DNA of 25,294 nt, taken from the IMG/VR virus record IMGVR_UViG_3300023179_000474, positions 1 to 25,294 of that record; one strand, written 5' to 3'. This DNA is from a virus. The notes beneath the pieces are model-generated. The model was not told the origin of the DNA. It did no database searches and saw nothing but the letters and a program-made list of their open reading frames with translations. Both the position numbers and the translations under genes were made by a program. Below, piece after piece: positions 19,873 through 25,294 of the stretch. Position 1 is the first letter of the stretch. Each line of letters begins with the position of its first letter.

Positions 19873-20044
19873 CTTGATCTCCGTGTGTCATCATATAAGG
19901 TATACATACATTATCTCACAAGTAGTCCATAGGCCGTCAGCCTGATTGTGAGATAGTAAAAAGATTTCTTATGGATTGCCTCCTAAGAAAACGTGGTTTT
20001 GCCTGGTTTCCCACTTACACGGAAAAAATCAGGCGTTTTTCTAT
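19873..20044. promoter_or_regulatory. divergent spacer with 10-bp inverted repeat
   Basis: TATCTCACAA (19912-19921) and TTGTGAGATA (19946-19955) are perfect complements separated by 24 bases. They lie between the leftward 19872 start and the rightward 20045 gene, the place for an operator. A 25-residue reading frame (ATG 19971) ends in ATGA overlap with the 20045 start and could be a leader peptide. Confidence 0.5.
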
Positions 20045-20281
20045 ATGAAGCTTTCAAAGCCAGTCGCCGCCACGCACTACTTTAATCGGGCTCGATGGGA
20101 CGTCATCAATGAGCTTACGGCAGACAACTCGGGCTGGGAGTTTGCCATCGGTGTTAAGCACCTTGGCTCTCCTGATTTTAAAAACGAATTTCCAGAATTT
20201 GAAATAATAGCTGAATATCGGCCTTCAGCTCGTGATAGAAATAGTCGATATGCGGTCTATGGACGGCAGTTACTTTTTTAG
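20045..20281 (+). CDS. 78-aa hypothetical protein
   Basis: ATG at 20045 is preferred; a TTG at 19976 would extend the frame through probable leader sequence. Reads MKLSKPVAATHYFNRARWDV, then NSGWEFAIGVKHLGSPDFKN and a C-terminal YAVYGRQLLF. No family recognised. The end contains TTAGGAGGC, the ribosome binding site of the next gene. Confidence 0.55.
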   Translation: MKLSKPVAATHYFNRARWDVINELTADNSGWEFAIGVKHLGSPDFKNEFPEFEIIAEYRPSARDRNSRYAVYGRQLLF

Positions 20282-20289
20282 GAGGCACT

Positions 20290-20538
20290 ATGAACAATGC
20301 AAAGGCAAACGTAATAACCGCTATGAAGATATGCGGCATGGAAGCAATCAGTGAAGGCGGAATGTACCACGCTCTCTTCTCTCAAGGACTGGCAGCTGAC
20401 GAAGCAACAATGGTCGTCAAGGAACTCCTAGACGAAGGATGGATTTCACGTTCTGGTTGTGCCTTTATTTTAAAGCACTATGTTCGCAATCATGGCGAAG
20501 AAAGTTCCTCTCGGGAACGGTCAGTTTGCAATAGTTGA
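20290..20538 (+). CDS. 82-aa winged-helix-like protein, 3' end overlapped by HNH gene
   Basis: ATG at 20290 follows AGGAGGCACT. Residues 10-62 (MKICGMEAISEGGMYHALFS, then EATMVVKELLDEGWISRSG, CAFILK) have the helix-helix-wing feel of small winged-helix proteins. The last ~16 residues (NHGEESSSRERSVCNS) are encoded by DNA that is the start of the HNH gene, in another frame, and look unrelated. The original C-terminus may have been replaced when the HNH gene entered. Confidence 0.58.
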   Translation: MNNAKANVITAMKICGMEAISEGGMYHALFSQGLAADEATMVVKELLDEGWISRSGCAFILKHYVRNHGEESSSRERSVCNS

Positions 20539-20950
20539 CGACGAAGACTTTGAGCTTGTCTCAAGGTATCGGTGGCATTTGCTTCCCTCACTCAATAAGG
20601 AGGGAGGCTATGCCGTCACTAAGATGCGAATGCATCGCCTTATCCTCAATGCCCCATTAGAGATGTTCGTAGACCACATTAATGGAGATCCTCTTGATAA
20701 CAGAAGGTCTAACCTACGCCTATGCACGAACTCTCAGAATCAACAAAACACAGAGAGCCGTGGAGGTTCATCTCGCCATAAGGGAGTTAGTTTCAATAAG
20801 AAGTCAGGTAAGTGGATTGCAGCGTTTCTTTTCGAAGGCCGGAGGTACTATTGCGGGCTCTGGGAGAGCGAGGACGATGCCGCTCGTGCAGTAGACAAAA
20901 AAAGAAGCGAGGTCTGTGGGACCTTCGCCTCAAAAAACCTGATTGATTAG
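20492..20950 (+). CDS. HNH endonuclease with AP2 DNA-binding domain
   Basis: 152 residues from ATG 20492 (MAKKVPLGNGQFAIVDDEDF); ATG 20480 is four codons upstream. HNH part: MHRLIL (47-52) and DHINGDPLDNRRSNLR (61-76) with catalytic H62 and N64/N74-type residues, then CTNSQNQQNT. AP2 part: SRHKGVSFNKKSGKWIAAF (94-112), YYCGLWESEDDAARAVD (119-135), GTFASKN. This is the typical stand-alone phage homing endonuclease. It is a mobile gene, placed at the junction with the convergent leftward cluster (4-base overlap at 20947-20950). Confidence 0.95.
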   Translation: MAKKVPLGNGQFAIVDDEDFELVSRYRWHLLPSLNKEGGYAVTKMRMHRLILNAPLEMFVDHINGDPLDNRRSNLRLCTNSQNQQNTESRGGSSRHKGVSFNKKSGKWIAAFLFEGRRYYCGLWESEDDAARAVDKKRSEVCGTFASKNLID

Positions 20951-21582
20951 TTGCTAGTCCTATCATACAGAATAGACGCCAATCGCACCATAGCGTCTTT
21001 CGCATAATTTTCTGCCGCTGGGCCTTGCCCATTGTACTGCCTAAATATCTCTCTCAGACGATGTTCTGTAGCCTTAGCCTTTACACTCTCATCGATCCTT
21101 CTGACAATCCTTGCGGCGCACATGGCGCTCGTTTCAGTATCATAGAGCTTTGAGAAGTGAAGCCCACATTCCCTTTCTGCCGTAAGGCCCAGGATATGAA
21201 AAGCGCCATGAGAGCTCGCCAACATGCGAACTTCGCTGTCGCTGAGGTCCCTATAATTTTTCTCTCCACGAATTCGTGTAAACAGATGAGGTTCAAAACG
21301 ATAGAGAGCCCTTTGATTCCCTCCAGCACTCTCTTTTTCAGAGATGACGTGGAGAATGAGTGGGTCGACTCCAGTTGTCCTAGAGGCTTTCTGGATCGAA
21401 TCCTCAAGGCTCAGAGGGTTCTGCACTACTTCCTTCTTCGGAAGTGCGTCAAGCACTCTCTCCTTTGCCTGCAATGCTTTAGCGACTGTAAAGTTAAGCG
21501 CAATTTTTAGAGCCGTGGTGACTAAGACGCAGATGGCTATTCCAATGACAGCCTTGCCCATGATCGTGGTTACTTTTCTCAT
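20947..21582 (-). CDS. membrane-anchored lysozyme-fold peptidoglycan hydrolase
   Basis: 211 residues from the ATG at 21582, preceded by GGAGGTATC. An N-terminal transmembrane helix (AVIGIAICVLVTTALKIAL, 11-29) anchors or exports it. The catalytic domain reads HVISEKESAGG (78-88, E84 as likely acid), YRFEPHLFTR (94-103), SHGAFHILGLTA (124-135) and FRQYNGQGPAAENYA. The ES motif and FE-x-H-x-F / G-x-F-x-I-x-G pattern place it in the lysozyme-like superfamily, near soluble lytic transglycosylases and PF11860-type N-acetylmuramidases. It could be virion-associated or part of lysis. A terminator lies just upstream, so it may have its own transcript. Confidence 0.8.
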   Translation of the reverse strand: MRKVTTIMGKAVIGIAICVLVTTALKIALNFTVAKALQAKERVLDALPKKEVVQNPLSLEDSIQKASRTTGVDPLILHVISEKESAGGNQRALYRFEPHLFTRIRGEKNYRDLSDSEVRMLASSHGAFHILGLTAERECGLHFSKLYDTETSAMCAARIVRRIDESVKAKATEHRLREIFRQYNGQGPAAENYAKDAMVRLASILYDRTSN

Positions 21583-21593
21583 GATACCTCCAC

Positions 21594-21631
21594 ATAAAAA
21601 ACGGCAAAGAGCCAACACGAGCGGCTTTGCC
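21594..21631 (-). terminator. intrinsic terminator, leftward
   Basis: Read on minus: GGCAAAG (21631-21625) ... CTTTGCC (21609-21603) form a seven-base-pair stem with extra inner pairing, followed by GTTTTTT (21602-21596). It ends leftward transcription from the lysis genes just before the 21582 gene. Confidence 0.82.
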
Positions 21632-21689
21632 TTCTCTATAAGATTCACGGAAAACATATCTAGTTGCAACTAAAAAGTGTCAAACAGAG

Positions 21690-21977
21690 TTACTCAGTTG
21701 GAGGTAACTTTGCCTTTGCACCTTTATGAAGCACACCCACGGTAAGGAATCCAAGGCCAAGGGTTTCTAATATTGGCTCTGCGGCCTTTACAGCGTCCTT
21801 GAGCCCTTTAGAAGCGTCCGCAATCCAAGGGTACTGAGGAAACATGGGAGCTATTTGCTCAAGAGCCTGAAGAGCCGCTGCGATGATTACAAGCAGAGCT
21901 CCTATAACGGTCTTCTTGCCGTCAATGAATTTGCCAAATGATGTTTGGGAAAAAAGATAGATCAAGATTCTATTCAT
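21690..21977 (-). CDS. holin-like small membrane protein
   Basis: 95 residues; ATG at 21977 follows AAGGATGACT. One strong hydrophobic segment (TVIGALLVIIAAALQALEQI, 23-42), a helical middle, a weaker hydrophobic segment (LGLGFLTVGVLH) and a basic end (KGAKAKLPPTE). Size, topology and place in the lysis cassette fit a phage holin or holin-like protein, which forms lesions in the inner membrane to release lysozyme. No specific holin family can be named. Confidence 0.65.
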   Translation of the reverse strand: MNRILIYLFSQTSFGKFIDGKKTVIGALLVIIAAALQALEQIAPMFPQYPWIADASKGLKDAVKAAEPILETLGLGFLTVGVLHKGAKAKLPPTE

Positions 21978-21986
21978 AAGTCATCC

Positions 21987-22190
21987 TTAAAAACGGCGGT
22001 TGATAGAGATAAGAGCTCCCGTGCCCATTTTACACATGCCAGGCTCTAGCTCTACGTTACCACCATTGTCATAGTCGCTATCTGGACATACCCCTTGGCT
22101 CGGACTACCGGAGTTATCCCAAGCCTCAATTCCAATGGTAAAGCATCCAGAAAGCACTACAAGCGTTAAAAGCACTACTGCTCTATACAA
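21987..22190 (-). CDS. 67-aa lipoprotein, possible outer-membrane spanin-type
   Basis: TTG start at 22190 is supported by AGGGAGTAAAGGC upstream. Signal peptide YRAVVLLTLVVLSGC with lipobox LSGC, lipidated Cys16. The mature part is short and acidic (VCPDSDYDNGGNVELEPGMC) with two further cysteines. Within a lysis cassette a small lipoprotein is reminiscent of Rz1-type o-spanins, but it lacks the usual proline-rich character and no clear Rz partner adjoins it. It overlaps the upstream gene by 16 bases. Confidence 0.68.
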   Translation of the reverse strand: MYRAVVLLTLVVLSGCFTIGIEAWDNSGSPSQGVCPDSDYDNGGNVELEPGMCKMGTGALISINRRF

Positions 22191-22993
22191 GCCTTTACTC
22201 CCTCAAATTCCCAAGTCTCTGCCGCTTTAGTGCGTTTATGCGGTGGTACAAATGGCCCGCTATATTCATACGGCAAAAGGTTAAACCCGTAGGTCCAATA
22301 GAATATAGCTTCGCATTGTTTGGAGCCTGTCTTCAACCTTTCGAGATTTGCATTTAAGAAGGTGATACCATCAGTGTCAGAGATGCATCTCTGGCCTTTA
22401 CGATAACGCATTGAATCACCATGCTTTTCGCAGATAAGACCAGGGAGGCATTGACGTCTCAGCGGTGAATCAACTAACGACTCTTTAGGTAAGTGCTTTA
22501 ATGCCTCTCGAAGAAGTGTACGCCTTGCCCTGTCAGATATTGGACACTCAAGACATAGAGCGTATCTAAGTATTAAATCTTCACGAGGTGCTCCGAGTAG
22601 AGCCTTGGTTCTCAAGATACTTTCTCTGTATCTCTTTAAGAGTCTTGGGTCCCTTCTCTCCAGCTTTCTCTGCGCCGACCGTTTCGTCTCCCCATAAAAA
22701 ACGTCTAATTTGCCGCAGCGTCTTTTTCTTTCTGGAAAACAAGTTCCATTTGCGAGATGGACCCTCACATATTTTCCCCCAGAAAGATTCAAAAACTGTC
22801 TGACGCAGCCGCATTCATGTCCAAAAGTATCCGCAAGGTATCCAATAGCCTTTATCCGAGAGTTCTCCAGAACTTTTAGAGCTTCATCGCAGGGGAAATT
22901 ATTGCTGCACATGCCGATATAAGATGGACCTTCTAGCGGAGCGGCAAGAGCAACAGTAGAAATAAAAAGGCTAAGAATAAGGAAAAGTCTCAT
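22175..22993 (-). CDS. secreted cysteine-rich phage protein of unknown function
   Basis: 272 residues with a clear Sec signal peptide (MRLFLILSLFISTVALAAPL, cleavage near residue 18). Thirteen cysteines, many likely paired in the periplasm. Distinct motifs: SYIGMCSNNFPCDEAL, IKAIGYLADTFGHECGC, KYVRVHLANG, a charged helix RRDPRLLKRYRESI, ALCLECPISDRARRTLL, CEKHG, CISDTDG, FYWTYGFNLLPYEY. The alternation of hydrophobic strands and helices is compatible with a TIM-barrel-like glycosidase fold; this is inference. It lies between lysozyme and lipoprotein, overlapping both, so it probably acts on the cell envelope. Confidence 0.75.
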   Translation of the reverse strand: MRLFLILSLFISTVALAAPLEGPSYIGMCSNNFPCDEALKVLENSRIKAIGYLADTFGHECGCVRQFLNLSGGKYVRVHLANGTCFPERKRRCGKLDVFYGETKRSAQRKLERRDPRLLKRYRESILRTKALLGAPREDLILRYALCLECPISDRARRTLLREALKHLPKESLVDSPLRRQCLPGLICEKHGDSMRYRKGQRCISDTDGITFLNANLERLKTGSKQCEAIFYWTYGFNLLPYEYSGPFVPPHKRTKAAETWEFEGVKACIEQ

Positions 22994-23432
22994 GGCATAT
23001 CATCCCAATGACTCGTTCCGCTCGGCTCTTTACCTGCTTGAACCAAAGTGACTGCCTAAGCCCATTTTCTACTTCAAACCAATCTTCGATTCGAGCTGCT
23101 CTGATTGTATTTTTGAATTTTAGAAGCCTTGTGCGGCCTAGATTAAACGCAAGATTAATCCAGCCAAGTTGCCTATTCTCGCTCCATGAATCGAATAGCT
23201 CTCCGAAGATATCGACGCATATTTTTCGTGCGACCTGCACATCTTCGTCCAACCACTGCAAGGCCACTTCCCGAGTTATGCCTATGGTGCGATATCGCTG
23301 AAGCTCTTCTTCTGTAATGCGACGATCTGAAAGGTTGCGGCCACACCCTATTGTCCAAGCATTCGCCGTACATTTATATGCTTTGAGTCGAAGCCCCTCG
23401 TCTACGAGAAGCATTCTCTTAGCCTTATCCAT
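22971..23432 (-). CDS. T4-type lysozyme (GH24) with E-C-T triad
   Basis: 153 residues, no signal peptide. VDEGLRLKAYKCTANAWTIG (10-29) aligns with the T4 lysozyme active site at exact spacing: E12, then C21 in place of Asp20, then T27. Later parts (TREVALQWLDEDVQVA, LGWINLAFNLG, FKNTIRAARIEDW, VKSRAERVIGMIC) are typical GH24. Cysteine at the Asp position is known from P1-type endolysins and from active T4 variants, so the enzyme is probably functional. It hydrolyses the MurNAc-GlcNAc bond and needs the holin for release. Overlaps the secreted-protein gene by 23 bases. Confidence 0.93.
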   Translation of the reverse strand: MDKAKRMLLVDEGLRLKAYKCTANAWTIGCGRNLSDRRITEEELQRYRTIGITREVALQWLDEDVQVARKICVDIFGELFDSWSENRQLGWINLAFNLGRTRLLKFKNTIRAARIEDWFEVENGLRQSLWFKQVKSRAERVIGMICHETFPYS

Positions 23433-23435
23433 GTG

Positions 23436-23930
23436 TTACACCCAAGATACTAGCGCGTTTGCTCCAGTAGCTGTTCCAAGGTCAAAAGTAATCTCGATAA
23501 ACGCAGAGCCTCGGGTCTCCACCTGAAAGCTCGCAACTAAGTCATTAGTCGGACTTGACACCTTAGAGTCTACATCCGCTCGTACCTGAGTAAGAGAAAT
23601 TGTATCGGCAAACCGCTGAGAACTTGTAACCTCATAAGTATCAATGCCTACAGCAGTGGAGAGAGTGCAGGCCGCCTGTGCGAGAATAGTTGGCACCCAA
23701 AGACCAAGGTCTGATACTTTCCAGCCAATAACCCGAAGGTCAAAGGTTGCGTTATCAGCGCCATCGCCGAATGGGATAACCTGAATCCAGTCTGGCGCTC
23801 CTTGAACTACAGGGTCGCCGACTACGCCAGCGCCTGATGGTTGAGTAGCCGTTGGAGCCTTTGCAGGAAACGAAGAATCTGTGCTTGATGTAGCTCTAAC
23901 TCGTGAAAGTTTTGATGTATATGCGCTCAT
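23436..23930 (-). CDS. probable virion structural protein
   Basis: 164 residues, beta-rich and low in charge, with a Ser/Thr/Pro/Gly N-terminus (RATSSTDSSFPAKAPTATQP) and blocks such as WIQVIPFGDGADNATFDLRV, LWVPTILAQAACTLS and FIEITFDLGTATGANALVSW. The composition and the GADNATFDLRVIGW type of sequence are like phage head/tail surface proteins located near lysis genes. It overlaps the upstream gene by ATGA. The exact virion location is unknown. Confidence 0.65.
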   Translation of the reverse strand: MSAYTSKLSRVRATSSTDSSFPAKAPTATQPSGAGVVGDPVVQGAPDWIQVIPFGDGADNATFDLRVIGWKVSDLGLWVPTILAQAACTLSTAVGIDTYEVTSSQRFADTISLTQVRADVDSKVSSPTNDLVASFQVETRGSAFIEITFDLGTATGANALVSWV

Positions 23931-24196
23931 TTTGCCTTTTCCTGAATTAAGTAATCTATCTTCGACTCGATTCTGTCGAGCCTTTTGTTAAGACCATCAA
24001 CATTGGTCTCAAGAGAGCTAATACGCTGATTTCGTTCGGACATATCATGAGTAATCGAGTCAATTCGTGTCGTAAGATGAGAAAGCCAAAACGCCCCAAT
24101 AGAGGTGATAACCCCAAAAAGCCCTGAAACGACCCACCTAAATGTCTCGTTGTCTATTTTATCTATCACGGTGAGAATGAAGCCCTTGATAACCAT
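23927..24196 (-). CDS. membrane-anchored coiled-coil protein (lysis accessory)
   Basis: 89 residues; ATG at 24196 follows GAGGATTTAA. A transmembrane helix (WVVSGLFGVITSIGAFWLSH, about 21-40) is followed by a long coiled coil (HDMSERNQRISSLETNVDGL, then NKRLDRIESKIDYLIQEK). The topology recalls XhlA-like phage membrane proteins and spanin-like i-spanins, both part of lysis systems. Which one applies cannot be told from sequence alone. Confidence 0.65.
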   Translation of the reverse strand: MVIKGFILTVIDKIDNETFRWVVSGLFGVITSIGAFWLSHLTTRIDSITHDMSERNQRISSLETNVDGLNKRLDRIESKIDYLIQEKAK

Positions 24197-24320
24197 TTAA
24201 ATCCTCGCTCAGTGTATCAAATCTCATTCTTTTGTTTCTACATGCTTTATATCTTTCATAGTATTTTGTTGGTATTTAATAATCTTATGTAATGGCAAAC
24301 AAAACGATTCGTTTACGCTA
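24197..24320. other. AT-rich spacer between leftward genes
   Basis: 124 bp without a gene, about two-thirds A+T, between the nuclease-like gene and the lysis/virion genes. It is the only sizeable gap in the leftward cluster and could hold a leftward promoter (several TATAAA- and TACTAT-like elements) but no clean -35/-10 pair is visible. No terminator hairpin seen. Confidence 0.4.
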
Positions 24321-24836
24321 TTAAAACCTATGCCGAGCTAAAGCATCAAACTCCGCAATAAAATTTGCTTGTTTTGGATACCCAACCCCGAACCGTTTAA
24401 TAACCAGTTGATACAGATCGACATGATCCTGACACACGATTAGTTCTGAATCTTTGCCTCCGTGCAGCGACACTAAAAACTTGCGTCGTTGATAGTATTT
24501 CTCAGCAAACTCCTGCTTGATCGCTTTTACTATCTGCTCTCGAAACGGATGAGCGACGTGCCGCAACGCCTGAGAAAATTCTCTTGCCGCTTGTCGGTCT
24601 GAAAACTCGTGGCGAAGGTTAATGGGGTGGAACTCCACAAAAACGCCATTTACTAAAAAGTCGCACTGCTTGTTGTGGCCTATTGGCACTTGAAACGTGT
24701 GCCCCATTTTTAATTCATAATCGCCAACGTAGCGCTCCAATAACATTCCCGCCGCATACTCCGCATAACTTGCAAACGTAATGGGGCGGTCAGGTAAAGT
24801 GGGTAATCGTGCTCGTGGCTGATTAAACTGACTCAT
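24321..24836 (-). CDS. PD-(D/E)XK-like protein, paralogue 2
   Basis: 171 residues; ATG at 24836 follows GGAGATAGTGG and overlaps the preceding gene by 14 bases. FASYAEYAAGMLLERY (21-36) with E26, FQVPIGHNKQCDFLVNGVF (48-66) with Q49 and D59, and VEFHPINLRHEF (67-78) with E68 and H70 match the 19115 protein in order and spacing; both end in a helical C-terminal half. The D-F-x7-V-E-x-H-P core resembles small restriction-type nucleases. Presence in a virion/late cluster is unexpected for such an enzyme. Activity is inferred. Confidence 0.62.
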   Translation of the reverse strand: MSQFNQPRARLPTLPDRPITFASYAEYAAGMLLERYVGDYELKMGHTFQVPIGHNKQCDFLVNGVFVEFHPINLRHEFSDRQAAREFSQALRHVAHPFREQIVKAIKQEFAEKYYQRRKFLVSLHGGKDSELIVCQDHVDLYQLVIKRFGVGYPKQANFIAEFDALARHRF

Positions 24837-25119
24837 CCACTATCTCCGCAGTAGTAACGGCGTCTGTCTGAAACTGCGTGGCTATTTCTCCGATTTGTGC
24901 TGCGTGAGACCGTCCGAGATAAGCGTAAAGTCCGTCAATTATTAATCCTCGAAACAACTCTTTTGTTTGTGGCGCAGCTACCTTTGAGCAGATATACGCA
25001 CCAGCACTCAATTCCGGATACCTTTCTTCATTCCAGCCGTAATGCCGAGCAAGGGTTTCCAGATACGGCAATCGCTCTTCAGTCAACGGTAATTTAAAAG
25101 TGACGGTTAATTTCATCAT
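24823..25119 (-). CDS. 98-aa virion-associated-type hypothetical protein
   Basis: ATG at 25119 (then a second ATG) overlaps the stop of the upstream gene (ATGA). It reads MKLTVTFKLPLTEERLPYLE, TLARHYGWNEERYPELSAGA, then a helical part and an acidic end (TTAEIVDESV). Directly follows a structural-type gene and is co-translated with it, so it may be a virion component or assembly factor. No family recognised. Confidence 0.6.
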   Translation of the reverse strand: MMKLTVTFKLPLTEERLPYLETLARHYGWNEERYPELSAGAYICSKVAAPQTKELFRGLIIDGLYAYLGRSHAAQIGEIATQFQTDAVTTAEIVDESV

Positions 25120-25294
25120 ACACTTGAACAAACCTCCCAACTCATCATTGTATTAGCGAAAATTGTTGCGGTATTAGACGTTACCGTGGCGCATTGCAAC
25201 GTGATACTTCCAGCGGTCGAAGAATTTCGCACGACAAACTCCAAAACAAACCCAACCTCAATTCCAATTCCTGTAGCGAACGTAGTTCCTAGCG
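25116..25294 (-). CDS. partial structural protein, C-terminus only
   Basis: The frame enters from the right edge and ends at a TGA at 25116-25118. The visible 58 residues (GTTFATGIGIEVGFVLEFVV, RNSSTAGSITLQCATVTSNT, ATIFANTMMSWEVCSSV) are beta-rich, with small and hydroxyl residues, as in phage tail or head surface proteins. The start lies outside the window. The ATGA overlap with the next gene places it in the late leftward operon. Confidence 0.6.
   Translation of the reverse strand, partial: LGTTFATGIGIEVGFVLEFVVRNSSTAGSITLQCATVTSNTATIFANTMMSWEVCSSV

Noticed and set aside
21661-21689. GTGTCAAA near 21677 as another GTTGACAC site
   Set aside because: One base differs from the octamer and it lies between co-directional genes, so it was not counted.
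1-25294. tRNA or rRNA genes, integrase or attachment sites
   Set aside because: No cloverleaf-like segment, rRNA motif or integrase-like protein could be recognised by reading; a tRNA search program would settle it.

Overview
The window looks like part of a tailed dsDNA bacteriophage genome. The evidence is a replication set (Prim-Pol/SF3 helicase primase, SNF2-family helicase, DUF2815 ssDNA-binding protein, DUF2800 RecB-like nuclease, VRR-NUC nuclease), a TerS-like helix-turn-helix protein, a lysis cassette and virion-type genes. Genes are packed with ATGA/GTGA overlaps and many have strong AGGAGG ribosome binding sites, so the host is a bacterium. A signal-peptide protein and a lipoprotein in the lysis cassette lean towards a Gram-negative host, but this is inference. 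No large terminase, portal, major capsid protein, DNA polymerase, integrase, tRNA or CRISPR array is visible.

Layout. 1-564 has no gene: a GC-rich 20/18-bp tandem repeat, then a second AT-richer repeat family, then a leader with a hairpin. 565-3782 is a rightward operon-like block (zinc-binding/OB-like protein, small unknowns, DUF932 protein) closed by a strong intrinsic terminator at 3857-3881. 3900-4650 is a gene-free region that reads as a replication origin: five iterons of one family, four perfect TTATCCACA DnaA boxes, thirteen CTGGCAG/CTGCCAG motifs often spaced 9-11 bp, AT-rich tracts and two long perfect inverted repeats. 4667-6984 runs rightward: conserved small protein, VRR-NUC, unknowns, TerS-like.

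7056-9853 is leftward (primase-helicase and a ribbon-helix-helix-like protein). It diverges at 9854-9900 from a long rightward run (SNF2 helicase, ssDNA-binding protein, many small proteins including several DUF551-type ones, DUF2800 nuclease) that reaches 15992. A short leftward island with a Cro-like HTH (15996-16462) faces a palindromic operator at 16481-16499, after which rightward small genes continue to 19137. Two leftward genes, including a nuclease-like protein, interrupt at 19115-19872. Rightward small genes and an HNH-AP2 endonuclease end at 20950.

20947-25294 is leftward and late in character: partial structural gene, second copy of the nuclease-like protein, membrane/coiled-coil protein, virion protein, T4-type lysozyme with an E-C-T triad, secreted Cys-rich protein, lipoprotein, holin-like protein, intrinsic terminator, and a membrane-anchored lysozyme-fold enzyme. 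The exact octamer GTTGACAC occurs six times, by eye only in gene-free control regions and the origin. That suggests one regulator or one promoter type links these modules.
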